Below, in pieces: positions 9,178-16,649 of a DNA stretch of 43,284 bases. The first letter of the stretch is position 1, and the number at the start of each line of letters is the position of its first letter. The notes below the pieces were generated by a model. It searched no databases, was not told the DNA's origin, and saw only the letters and a program-made list of their open reading frames with translations. Location of the stretch: NCBI GenBank assembly GCA_019120335.1, contig DWVH01000026.1, forward strand, positions 1 to 43,284, written 5' to 3'. The translations under genes were made by a program, and so were the position numbers. This DNA is from Candidatus Enterococcus stercoripullorum (GTDB lineage: Bacteria; Bacillota; Bacilli; Lactobacillales; Enterococcaceae).

Positions 9178-9502
9178 TGCCTTATCCAAAACAAAGAGAA
9201 ATCGTGTTGCTAGACTTTGATCCATCTAGAGGAAAAGAAATAAAAAAAGAAGACCCGCTTTAGTACTTAGTCGCAACGAATTCAATCAATACACTGGTTT
9301 TTGCTTAGTCTGCCCCATTACGTCTACCATTAGACCTTATCCTACCTACGTTGATATCAAGTCACCGAGAAAAATCACTGGACAAATCGTGACTCATCAA
9401 ATCCGTTCCATCGACTATCAACATCGAAATTTACAAGTAGTTGAAACCTGTGACATCCTCACTTGGACAGATGTCTTAAGTATTATTCAAGACTTCATTT
9501 GA
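9177..9502 (+). pseudogene. mazF: mazF-type toxin gene with a one-base frameshift
   Basis: ATG 9177 overlaps the mazE stop. The frame reads MPYPKQREIVLLDFDPSRGK and stops at TAG after 28 codons. Adding one A to the seven-A run at 9242-9248 restores a full 108-residue MazF. The restored part has RRPALVLSRNEFNQYTGF, then VCPITSTIRPYP and a normal C-terminus ending at TGA 9500-9502. The Arg and Thr/Ser positions of the ribonuclease site in CPITS are kept, and there is no other stop, so the break is recent, a sequencing slip in the A run, or a slippage switch. Family role: sequence-specific mRNA cleavage. Confidence 0.85.
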
Positions 9503-10232
9503 ATAGAGTAGAGTGAGTTCTTATTCCTCACACTCTCATTGCACCGTACGTACGGGTCTCGTATACGGCGCTACATCATTATAGACTCAAGCGTTGTTTC
9601 TCATAGTATATTAGTGGGTTGATTAGTGCGGGTTTATTCCCTATTTTCTTCTCTAGCACTTCTGGCGATAGGAGAAAGTTAACGACGCTCATCCCACATT
9701 GTCTGTTCGATTAACTCCACTTGTTGCTCCTCCATCTCTGTGTAGAATTATCTGGATATAACTGTCTCTACTTTTTGCCTCCATTGACATACGTTTCAAT
9801 TTGTTGGGCATATCCTCGAATCCAAACCATCCAGACTTTACTTCGAGCGATTTGCAATATAATGACATTCAGTCCTTCCTGACGCGTCTATTATCAGTAC
9901 TATGACTTCAGCTGACTCCCAGATATAAGCTTCTTTCGCACATGAAATCTTTCATGCTATCTGGGCCTCCCAAGGTAAGATGCAATTCTTTCGTCACACA
10001 ACCTCTGGATTTACTGTCTTAGTTTTACGTTTACCTTTTGGACTTCGATTTGTTAAGAAATCTCATCCACCATTTAGCCTCGTATTCAGTTTCTGTTCGT
10101 AGGCCGGTTGACTTTGCTACACCGCTTTCTCTGCCTAGGCATTGCTGCTGTTGGCTGGCACTTAGCTACACTTGGCGGTAAATACCCGTGTCTGGACTTA
10201 CACCAGTTAGAATTGCACCATACTTGGCACAC
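9503..10232 (-). mobile_element. Group IIC intron lacking an intact reverse transcriptase
   Basis: A 730-nt ribozyme element on the minus strand. The 5' end reads GTGTGCC (complement of 10226-10232). Domain V lies at 9541-9571: an 8-bp lower stem starting GCGCCGTA, a two-base bulge, a 4-bp upper stem and a 5-nt loop, with a CGC triad as in class C introns. Domain VI follows, with a bulged branch A (complement of T9509) about 6 nt before a 3' end in AT at 9503. Domain I pieces such as GAAGTCATAGTACTGA and TGGTGGATGAG match class C introns from memory. The ~300 nt where the maturase ORF should sit has no long frame and no YADD motif, so movement would need a protein supplied in trans. It sits just past the adcB terminator, the classic class C target. 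Confidence 0.85.
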
Positions 10233-10233
10233 C

Positions 10234-10277
10234 AAAAAAAAATCCAAAGCTAAGATGATACTGCTTAACTTTGGATT
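10234..10277 (-). terminator. Terminator of the adcACB operon and intron target
   Basis: Stem AATCCAAAG (10241-10249) with CTTTGGATT (10269-10277), plus inner pairing. Nine T follow on the minus strand (complement of 10234-10242). The intron starts one base after the T run. Confidence 0.88.
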
Positions 10278-10285
10278 GTTCTCAC

Positions 10286-11104
10286 TTATTTTCGTTTTGC
10301 TTGAATGACTAGCATACGCACCACATTAGCCACCAAGAAAATCGCAATATAGATCAGCGTAATTGTCGCTCCTGGAGGGGTATCTAGGTAAAAGGAACTC
10401 ATCAAACCACTTAACATTCCAACTAGACCAATCAACATACTTAAGTAAATGACCTGATTAAAGCCTTTGCCCACTCGTAAACTTGTTGCTGCCGGTAAAA
10501 CCATAATTGCTGAAACCAATAACGCACCAGCAATCGGAATCATAATCGCAATCGCCACCCCAGTTAAAATATTAAAACACATCGACATCAAGCGCACCGG
10601 CAACCCATCGACATGGGCCGTGGCTTCATCAAAGGTTAAAATATACATTGGTCGGCGAAAACGCAAGAAACTCAAGAAAATCACTACGAATAAAATGCCT
10701 AAAAACCATACTTGGCTATTGGTAATTGTCACAATCGAACCAAATAAGTAGGACTGAATACTCGTTGAAGAATTGCCTCCGCTTAATTTCATCAAAACAA
10801 GCGCTAAGGCTAGTCCACCTGACATTAAAATAGCCACCGAAATCTCGGAATAACTATGAAACATACTGCGCAAATATTCCAGTAAAATCGCCGCTAAAAT
10901 CACAATCAGCAAAGTCGTGATATTTGGACTTAAATTAAGGAAAAAGCCCAGTGCCACCCCCGCTAATGAAACATGTGATAAAGTATCGGCCATTAAAGAT
11001 TGACGGCGTAAAACTAAGAATACCCCTAACATCGGTGCAATACCTGAGATAAAAATCGCCGCTAAAAAGGCTCGTCTCATGAATTCATATGAAAGCAACG
11101 CCAT
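10286..11104 (-). CDS. adcB: Zinc ABC transporter permease AdcB
   Basis: A 272-residue ABC-3 family permease with about eight membrane helices. Seen: [20 protein letters not shown] near the start, [15 protein letters not shown] (the family DxxxH-x-x-L-x-G motif) and a long hydrophobic C-terminal half. ATG 11104 lies 28 bp inside adcC, after AAAGGAGG, so translation is coupled. Last gene of adcA-adcC-adcB; imports zinc with AdcC and the AdcA lipoprotein. Confidence 0.92.
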   Translation of the reverse strand: MALLSYEFMRRAFLAAIFISGIAPMLGVFLVLRRQSLMADTLSHVSLAGVALGFFLNLSPNITTLLIVILAAILLEYLRSMFHSYSEISVAILMSGGLALALVLMKLSGGNSSTSIQSYLFGSIVTITNSQVWFLGILFVVIFLSFLRFRRPMYILTFDEATAHVDGLPVRLMSMCFNILTGVAIAIMIPIAGALLVSAIMVLPAATSLRVGKGFNQVIYLSMLIGLVGMLSGLMSSFYLDTPPGATITLIYIAIFLVANVVRMLVIQAKRK

Positions 11105-11757
11105 GGGGAATCCTCCTTTCGCACCAAATGAATTTGGCGGTCTGCATAATTTTTGATTTCTTCATGATCATGGGTAATCATCAAAATCGCTTTTTGGTGT
11201 TGATGGGCACTATGTCGTAATAACTTATAAAAATTATTGCGTGATTTTTCATCCATCCCGGTCGTTGGTTCATCCAAAATGAAAAGATCTGGATCAGTCG
11301 CAAACACCCGCGCAAGACTAATTCGTTGCTTTTGTCCACCGGAGAGCTCGCCGATTTTTTTATGGCGCATCTCCCACATTCCCACTGCATCCAAAGCTTT
11401 TTTCACATGCTCATGGTCGCGGTCCGTCAAGCGTTTGAACCAGCGATCTTTAGGAAAACGCCCTGACTGCACCAATTCTAAAACCGTACTTGGAAAACCA
11501 ACGTTAAACGAGGCGATTTGTTGTGGAATATAGCCCACACTGAGTTTCTTGCCCTCAATATTTTCTTTTGCTATCGTCACTGTGCCTGTCTTTGGTTTTA
11601 ATAAGCCCAATGTCGCCTTCACTAAGGTCGATTTCGCCGCACCATTTTCCCCGGTTAAAGTAACAAATTCGCCCGCATCAACATGATAATTTATCCCGGT
11701 TAAGACTGGCTCTTCATCATAGTAAAAGCTCAAATTTTCGACTTCAATATAGTGCAT
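11077..11757 (-). CDS. adcC: Zinc ABC transporter ATPase AdcC
   Basis: A 226-residue ATPase. Walker A is GENGAAKST (residues ~37-45). The Gly-to-Ala change relative to GxxGxGKS is, as I recall, also found in streptococcal Adc[16 protein letters not shown] is the signature, [11 protein letters not shown] is Walker B, and ITHDHEE holds the switch His. The C-terminal DSPWRCF stretch also matches streptococcal AdcC. It starts 8 bp after adcA ends. Confidence 0.93.
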   Translation of the reverse strand: MHYIEVENLSFYYDEEPVLTGINYHVDAGEFVTLTGENGAAKSTLVKATLGLLKPKTGTVTIAKENIEGKKLSVGYIPQQIASFNVGFPSTVLELVQSGRFPKDRWFKRLTDRDHEHVKKALDAVGMWEMRHKKIGELSGGQKQRISLARVFATDPDLFILDEPTTGMDEKSRNNFYKLLRHSAHQHQKAILMITHDHEEIKNYADRQIHLVRKEDSPWRCFHMNS

Positions 11758-11765
11758 CTTTTCAC

Positions 11766-12719
11766 CTACTTTTCATTCAAGGTTTTTTGTAAAGCTTGTA
11801 AATTTTCTTGCATCACGCTGAGATAATCCTCGCCATCTGCCAATTGGTCTTTGGTTAAACTTTCAAGCGGATTTAAAACTAGTAAGCGTACCCCAGTTTC
11901 TTTGGCTAGGGTTTTCGCTACTTTGGCTGAAGCATTTTCCTCAAAGTAAATCGTATGAATCTGCTCTTTTTGAATATATTTTTTCAACTCAGCTAAACGA
12001 CTTGGTGTAGGCTCTTCATCTGGAGAAAGCCCAGTAACCGCCACTTGCTCTAAGCCATAACGTTTCGCTAAATAAACAAAAGCATCATGTTGTACGACAA
12101 ACGTTTTATTCGTCGCTTTTTGTGCAGCCTCGCGATATTGTTGATCCAAAGCTTGTAGTTTTTTGATATAGTCTTGAGCGTTTTTCTCAAAGGTTGCTTG
12201 ATACTTTGGATATCGCTTGCTTAATGCTTTTTGAATATTACTCACTTCTTTTTGCGCTAAGACCGGATCGAGCCAAACATGGGGATTGACATCGCCATGG
12301 TCATGATCGTGTTCATCGGCTTCTTCATCCTGATGTTCATGTTCTTCTTCGCCACTTAGCAACTGAATGCCGGTGCTAGCTTCTACAAGTTGCGTGTGCT
12401 TAGCGTCAATATTTTGCTTCACATCAGCCATCCACGTCTCAAAATGGCTACTATTATACACGACCAAGCCCGCTTCATTTAACTTTGCAATATCTCTGGC
12501 ACTTGGCTCATAGTCATGCGGTTCTGTCCCTGCAGGAATCAGTAACTTTACCTCACCTGTTTCGCCTACTACCGCCTTAGAAAAAGCATACATTGGATAA
12601 AACGTCGCCATGACTTGGACTTTTTGATTTTCTGATTGACTCGCTTTTTCCTGATTTTGACAACCAGCCAACAGCCCTATCGTAAATATTAATGTAATAA
12701 CAGCTAAAATTCGCTTCAT
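11766..12719 (-). CDS. adcA: Zinc-binding lipoprotein AdcA (short form)
   Basis: A 317-residue substrate-binding protein anchored to the outer membrane face. Residues 1-20 form a lipoprotein signal with lipobox LAGC. The cluster A-1 fold is seen, with the metal His in [10 protein letters not shown] His/Glu/Asp-rich loop ([18 protein letters not shown], residues ~127-145) precedes NPHVWLDP; further ligands lie in VVQHDAF and near EEPTPS. There is no C-terminal ZinT domain, so it is shorter than pneumococcal AdcA (about 500). A Fur-type palindrome lies upstream. Confidence 0.93.
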   Translation of the reverse strand: MKRILAVITLIFTIGLLAGCQNQEKASQSENQKVQVMATFYPMYAFSKAVVGETGEVKLLIPAGTEPHDYEPSARDIAKLNEAGLVVYNSSHFETWMADVKQNIDAKHTQLVEASTGIQLLSGEEEHEHQDEEADEHDHDHGDVNPHVWLDPVLAQKEVSNIQKALSKRYPKYQATFEKNAQDYIKKLQALDQQYREAAQKATNKTFVVQHDAFVYLAKRYGLEQVAVTGLSPDEEPTPSRLAELKKYIQKEQIHTIYFEENASAKVAKTLAKETGVRLLVLNPLESLTKDQLADGEDYLSVMQENLQALQKTLNEK

Positions 12720-12767
12720 TTATTATTTATTAGTCCTTTCCTTAGGTTGTAAATCTAAATCGGAACG

Positions 12768-12789
12768 TAAATCGTAATATTCCGATTTA
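12768..12789 (-). promoter_or_regulatory. Probable Zur box upstream of adcA
   Basis: TAAATCGTAATATTCCGATTTA is a 22-bp near-perfect palindrome (ends TAAATCG and CGATTTA, centre AATATT) located 49-70 bp before adcA. It resembles Bacillus-type Zur operators (TCGTAAT-ATTACGA) rather than the streptococcal AdcR box (TTAAC-GTTAA). A partial repeat, AAATCGGAACG, lies beside it at 12757-12767. Confidence 0.6.
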
Positions 12790-12875
12790 TCCAGCATTCC
12801 CTAATTTAGCAGATAGTTTCGCAAGCGTCAAGGAAAATGACTATAGATTTTTTTGAAAACTTTTTTTACTTTTTG

Positions 12876-12962
12876 TTCAAAGTTTCTTCACACTTCTGCT
12901 TTATGATTTAAGTATCCCAATAAACAACCCTATATAAACACTTTTTCATTTTTAACTCCTTG
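12876..12962 (+). repeat. Direct repeat R1, copy 1 (promoter and 5' part of sRNA 1)
   Basis: 87 bp matching 13071-13158. Three blocks are identical: TTCAAAGTTTCTTCA, AAGTATCCCAATAA and a 29-bp block ending in ACTCCTTG. The stretch between the first two blocks has diverged. Confidence 0.85.
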
Positions 12963-13008
12963 TATGAAAAGCTAAATGGCTCAATGCTGTTTAGCTTTTC
13001 GTTGTTTA
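12914..13008 (+). ncRNA. Candidate small RNA 1 with anti-ribosome-site segment
   Basis: Begins after a -10 like TATGAT (12902-12907) and ends at an 11-bp hairpin, GAAAAGCTAAA (12966-12976) with TTTAGCTTTTC (12990-13000), followed by a weak T-rich tail. Its unpaired middle holds TCATTTTTAACTCCT (12946-12960). That is perfectly complementary to the ribosome site, spacer and start codon of the ABC ATPase gene at 14334-14348. No -35 match was found, so an activator may be needed. Inference from layout and repetition; no family match is claimed. Confidence 0.55.
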
Positions 13009-13070
13009 GACAGTGAAGTTGCAAAGAAAAAAATGAAGAATGCGCGTCTTTACACATTCCTAACGATTTA

Positions 13071-13158
13071 TTCAAAGTTTCTTCATATTTCTCTATTACT
13101 ATATAAGTATCCCAATAACAACAACCCTTATAAACACTTTTTCATTTTTAACTCCTTG
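13071..13158 (+). repeat. Direct repeat R1, copy 2 (promoter and 5' part of sRNA 2)
   Basis: 88 bp, the second copy of 12876-12962, about 195 bp downstream of it. Conservation follows the presumed promoter and the anti-ribosome-site block. The hairpins that follow each copy differ in sequence. Confidence 0.85.
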
Positions 13159-13196
13159 AACAGGCGTACCAACAAATTAGGTGCGTCTGTTTTTTT
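13109..13196 (+). ncRNA. Candidate small RNA 2 with anti-ribosome-site segment
   Basis: About 88 nt. The presumed -10 is TACTAT (13097-13102). The RNA starts near AAGTATCCC and contains the same 15-nt TCATTTTTAACTCCT (13142-13156) complementary to 14334-14348. It ends at a strong terminator: AACAGGCGTACC (13159-13170) with GGTGCGTCTGTT (13180-13191), 12 pairs including two G-U, then T7. This is the better-defined of the two copies because its terminator has a full T tract. Confidence 0.6.
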
Positions 13197-13199
13197 GTA

Positions 13200-13228
13200 T
13201 TGTTCATATATTAACATTACTATATAAT
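13200..13228 (+). promoter_or_regulatory. Promoter of the first rgg-like gene
   Basis: TTGTTC (13200-13205), 17-bp spacer, TATAAT (13223-13228). It begins just after the sRNA 2 terminator and predicts a leader of about 115 nt before the gene. Confidence 0.65.
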
Positions 13229-13350
13229 TAAATGAAAGAACGATTAAAAGAAGCCTGTCCCAACTTGAATCACACATACAAAAAAATTCACAGATATCTT
13301 TCTGATTATCTCAACTTTAAAATTCTCATATATGCAAACGAGGTTACTCA

Positions 13351-14193
13351 ATGAATAATTTAGGAAAATATTTCAAAAAATTTAGAGAATCTAGACATTT
13401 GACGCTCAAAAATATTGCCAATGAATCCCTATCGATTGCTCAATTATCTAGGTTTGAAAATGGAACTTCTGATTTAACAATATTTAAGTTTCTATATTCG
13501 TTAAATGAATTAAATATATCGCTTGAAGAATTTATGTATGCTGTTAATAACTATAAAATGTCCCCTTTGAATGAATTGTTACTAAAAATCAACGAATACT
13601 CAACAACTAGAAATGATAAAGCTTTAAAAAAATTGCTGAATACACAACAAAATATTACTGATAAAAATAAAAAATTATCCAATATTCTCATCCAAATATG
13701 CTTGTATGATTTATCCGGTGAAAAACTTTACACTGAAGAAGATATCCGTTATTTATCCGACTATCTTCTTTCTATTGATGACTGGGGAATGTATGAACTC
13801 TTACTTTTTTCAAATTCTATGAAGGCAATGAATCATCAAACAAGAATGATTCTGCTAAAAGAGATGAACCGCCGAACAGATTTATATACAAACATTCCAA
13901 AATATCGCCGAATTATTACTTCTATGAATGTGAACGCTTATATCTGCTGTATTGAACTTGATGAATGGTTAGATGCTCATTATTTTGAAAAGCAGTTGGA
14001 ACTTGCCTACTTTCAAGAAGCAGAAATATACGAAAGACTTGTATTTAAATATGCAAAAAATTTTTACAAGTTTAAGAAATTTCAAGATCAAAATGCCTTA
14101 CTCGAAATGAAAAAATGTATTGAATTATTTCAATTTGTCGATAGCGAGAATCTAGCTGAAAATTTTATTGAGCATTTAAACAAACATTTATAA
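13351..14193 (+). CDS. Rgg/GadR/MutR-family regulator (first copy)
   Basis: A 280-residue regulator. Residues 6-60 form an XRE-type helix-turn-helix (FKKFRESRHLTLKNIANESL, then LSRFENGTSDLTIFKFLYSL). Residues 70-280 form the helical repeat domain that binds small peptide pheromones in Rgg proteins. The WGMYELLLFSNSM segment near residue 145 is the family's WG-x-[YF]-EL-x-LF-x-N pattern. ATG 13351 has GAGG 7 bases upstream. It sits between the tandem sRNA candidates and an ABC transporter on the same strand, so both are natural targets. No classical SHP peptide gene was found beside it. Confidence 0.85.
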   Translation: MNNLGKYFKKFRESRHLTLKNIANESLSIAQLSRFENGTSDLTIFKFLYSLNELNISLEEFMYAVNNYKMSPLNELLLKINEYSTTRNDKALKKLLNTQQNITDKNKKLSNILIQICLYDLSGEKLYTEEDIRYLSDYLLSIDDWGMYELLLFSNSMKAMNHQTRMILLKEMNRRTDLYTNIPKYRRIITSMNVNAYICCIELDEWLDAHYFEKQLELAYFQEAEIYERLVFKYAKNFYKFKKFQDQNALLEMKKCIELFQFVDSENLAENFIEHLNKHL

Positions 14194-14344
14194 CGTTTCT
14201 TATTCTTATAGATTTTCATATATGTAAAAAATTTTCACGTTAAACTTTTTCATGATACTATCAAAAAAGGATAAGTCTTATCAATTAATAGCATAAAGTG
14301 TAAGCAATTTATCCGTGACATAAAAAAATAATTAGGAGTTAAAA
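14194..14344 (+). promoter_or_regulatory. ABC operon promoter region and sRNA-complementary leader
   Basis: A possible promoter is TTCACG (14237-14242), 16 bp, TACTAT near 14259. A TTCATATATGTAAAAA motif at 14215-14230 resembles TCTCATATATGCAAA just before the rgg start (13326-13340). The last bases plus the start codon, AGGAGTTAAAAATGA (14334-14348), are the exact complement of a segment in both candidate sRNAs. Confidence 0.5.
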
Positions 14345-15232
14345 ATGATTGAACTAAACAAGGTGGTGAAAAGCTTTCATCACAAAGAAGTATTAAATAT
14401 TGAACAATTAACCATTCATAAAGGGGAAACTGTGGCAGTCATGGGGATGAACGGTGCTGGGAAATCCACTTTAATCAAACTTATTTCTGGGTTATTTAAT
14501 CAAGATCAGGGCACGATTTTCGTCGATGGTCTGGCAAATACCGACCGTCATATCCACCAAAAAGTCAAATTCGTCTTAGAAAGCGGACGTGGCTATTATG
14601 ACTATTTGACTGCCATGCAAAATATCCACTATTTTTTGAAACTAAACCAACTCTCGGTCAAACAAGTGCAACAAGAAATGTTAGACTATTTCGAATGGTT
14701 TGATTTCACTCCGTATCAAAACACCTTGGTCTCTGAGCTTTCTCAGGGGAACCGCCAAAAACTCTCCTTAATTATCGCTCTTTTATGCCAACCAGAAATT
14801 CTCTGTTTAGATGAACCGACCAATGGCTTAGATGTAGTCAGCAAGCGTAGATTAGGAGAAACTTTAGCCAAAATCCAGCAAAAACGCGATTTAACCATCA
14901 TTATGACCACCCATGATTTTACCTTCACCAAAGAGTTTGCCAGTCGAATCTTAATTATGAACCAAGGCAAACTCACCAAGGATGGATCATTTACACAATT
15001 ATTTGGCCGTGAACAAGATTGGTTGAGTTATCATTTTACCTGCCCATTAGAAAGCAAAGCAGCCTTGCAAGCAAAATTTCCTGAACTTCACTTTGAAGAA
15101 ACGCAAGAAACGATACAGTTTACTTGTAAAGAAGAAACGCAAAAAGATGAGATTTTACGTGAATTTAAAGTCTTGAGTTTTAAGGTTGAATTGCAAGATA
15201 TGGATGACATTTTATACGAGGTGATTGCATGA
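14345..15232 (+). CDS. ABC transporter ATP-binding protein
   Basis: A 295-residue ATPase. Walker A is GMNGAGKST (residues ~36-44), the signature is LSQGNRQKLSLI, Walker B is ILCLDEPTNGLD and the switch is TTHD. The 75-residue C-terminal extension is typical of CcmA/DrrA-like exporters. The stop overlaps the next gene by 4 bp. With two small permeases and a linked Rgg regulator it is probably an export system for a peptide, lipid or antimicrobial. The ribosome site is the predicted target of the upstream sRNAs. Substrate unknown. Confidence 0.88.
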   Translation: MIELNKVVKSFHHKEVLNIEQLTIHKGETVAVMGMNGAGKSTLIKLISGLFNQDQGTIFVDGLANTDRHIHQKVKFVLESGRGYYDYLTAMQNIHYFLKLNQLSVKQVQQEMLDYFEWFDFTPYQNTLVSELSQGNRQKLSLIIALLCQPEILCLDEPTNGLDVVSKRRLGETLAKIQQKRDLTIIMTTHDFTFTKEFASRILIMNQGKLTKDGSFTQLFGREQDWLSYHFTCPLESKAALQAKFPELHFEETQETIQFTCKEETQKDEILREFKVLSFKVELQDMDDILYEVIA

Positions 15233-15963
15233 GTTTAAGTGATTTAACGCGTGAATTTTTCCGCCAGTTGCAAGAAATGGGCCAATTTAAATTAAACTTA
15301 CTTTTTGCTAACCTCTCCATCGTGATTATGGTTTCGGGTTATTTAGATTATTTTACAGGCCATCAATCTGTGGAAGCACTCTTTTTCTTGCTATTTACCT
15401 GGTATTTTGCCACCCACAGTATCACGCATCCAACGTTTTTTGTAGAAGATGAAGTCTATGATCGCACTCTCATCAGCGTGATTCAAAGTCGCAAAAGTTT
15501 AGTTAGTGTCTTATTGTTAAAAATCATTGTGCAGATGCTAATTGATTTGGTAAAGGCGATTCCACTATTCTTATTGATTGCCTTCGTTATGAAAGTACCG
15601 TTTTATCATGGCGTTGCAGGTAGCCTCCTGATTTTTCTACTTTGCTTTGTGGTTATTTTTGGCCTGTATGGAATGGGCTTAGGATTTGCCGGATTTAGCC
15701 TTTTATATAGTCGCACTTCAAGTGTTACAGGGTTAATTTCATATTTTATGCTCTTTTTTACCGGGATTTTAACGCAGTCTACCAATGATGTTCTTGCACA
15801 TTTGTTTCCTTATCAGTATTTACGCGCCTTTATTCTACAACCGAATTTGGCTACAGCGAGCATTCTTAGTCTATACGCAATTATTTATTGGGTGATTGGC
15901 CTACTCGTCTTTTATGCCCTCTTTTCACACGCAAAAAAGAAGGGAGCGATTTTCAATGTATAA
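15229..15963 (+). CDS. ABC transporter permease, first subunit
   Basis: A 244-residue ABC-2-like membrane protein with six predicted helices (residues 20-45, 55-75, 100-125, 140-170, 175-195, 215-240). It starts 4 bp inside the ATPase gene and its stop overlaps the next start, so the three genes are coupled. No sequence motif points to a substrate. Confidence 0.78.
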   Translation: MSLSDLTREFFRQLQEMGQFKLNLLFANLSIVIMVSGYLDYFTGHQSVEALFFLLFTWYFATHSITHPTFFVEDEVYDRTLISVIQSRKSLVSVLLLKIIVQMLIDLVKAIPLFLLIAFVMKVPFYHGVAGSLLIFLLCFVVIFGLYGMGLGFAGFSLLYSRTSSVTGLISYFMLFFTGILTQSTNDVLAHLFPYQYLRAFILQPNLATASILSLYAIIYWVIGLLVFYALFSHAKKKGAIFNV

Positions 15964-16516
15964 TGAATTCCTGCGCTTTATCTATAATAAAAAACGCTAT
16001 GGCTTTGACAGCTTCTCAGATGGACTGTATTTAGTCATCTTTTTATGCGGGACCTTACTGATTTTAAAAGGAAATCCTGAGGTGAATCTCTTTTTATATC
16101 TACTCTTCTTTGCCTTTACCAATATGATTGTTTTAGCCAATGAAGAATTAGAATATGAAATCCGCACCGATCAAATCAAATATCTCGAGCTTTCCAGTCA
16201 AGGCATCTTCCAAGTTTATGCTAAGCGAGCGGTCATTTATTTTACCTACTCCGCACTGTTGTTTTTACTTTGTGCAGCCTTTATTTCACCTGTAAGTATT
16301 CCCGTACAATTAGGTAGTTTATGGGTCGCGCTATTTTGTGGTATTTTATTTTTCACTTTGTATCAACTCGTGATTTGGCTGACCATTCGCTATCAAAGAA
16401 TTTCCGTCGTGGTTAATTTCTTTTACACAATTCTCTTGTTTTACTCTGGAATGGTTTTTCCGCTCAAACACGGGTTTAGTTTCGGCCAATTTCTCGTACA
16501 AACTTTTTTATCTTAA
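15956..16516 (+). CDS. ABC transporter permease, second subunit
   Basis: A 186-residue membrane protein with five to six helices. ATG 15956 follows AAGGGAGCG by 8 bases and overlaps the first permease by 8 bp; earlier in-frame codons lie deep in that gene. Shorter than its partner, it probably forms a heterodimeric membrane part with it. The C-terminus ends within a hydrophobic stretch, yet a good terminator follows at once. Confidence 0.72.
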   Translation: MYNEFLRFIYNKKRYGFDSFSDGLYLVIFLCGTLLILKGNPEVNLFLYLLFFAFTNMIVLANEELEYEIRTDQIKYLELSSQGIFQVYAKRAVIYFTYSALLFLLCAAFISPVSIPVQLGSLWVALFCGILFFTLYQLVIWLTIRYQRISVVVNFFYTILLFYSGMVFPLKHGFSFGQFLVQTFLS

Positions 16517-16520
16517 AATT

Positions 16521-16563
16521 CAAAAAACAAGCAATCCAACAATCACGGACTGCTTGTTTTTTG
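16521..16563 (+). terminator. Terminator of the Rgg-linked ABC operon
   Basis: 13-bp stem CAAAAAACAAGCA (16521-16533) with TGCTTGTTTTTTG (16551-16563). T-rich on both strands, so it may also serve pepF. Confidence 0.85.
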
Positions 16564-16649
16564 ATTTGATTTACGAGCATATTAATCGGTGTTCAGCAGC
16601 TAGACATTGTGAAATTCATGTCTTTCCAAGCTGCTTCACGACCTTGTTT

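Noticed and set aside
9242-9248. Programmed ribosomal frameshift in mazF
   Set aside because: No heptamer of X-XXY-YYZ type followed by a pseudoknot or internal ribosome-site stimulator could be seen. Mutation or slippage is more likely.
10108-10308. 66-codon plus-strand ORF in the intron
   Set aside because: Runs antisense through domain I of the intron and the adc terminator. No protein pattern.
11637-11663. Defective Walker A in AdcC (GENGAAKST)
   Set aside because: From memory, the same form occurs in streptococcal AdcC, so it is a family trait and not damage.
12907-12962. Minus-strand mini-ORF MKKCLYRVVYWDT with a perfect ribosome site in R1 copy 1
   Set aside because: The second copy keeps the ribosome site and ATG but stops after five codons because of a shifted frame. 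Conservation follows nucleotides, not codons, and the terminators point the other way, so a peptide pheromone is less likely than an sRNA.
12976-13227. 83-codon plus-strand ORF
   Set aside because: It overlaps the second repeat and a terminator hairpin, has no ribosome site and an untypical composition.
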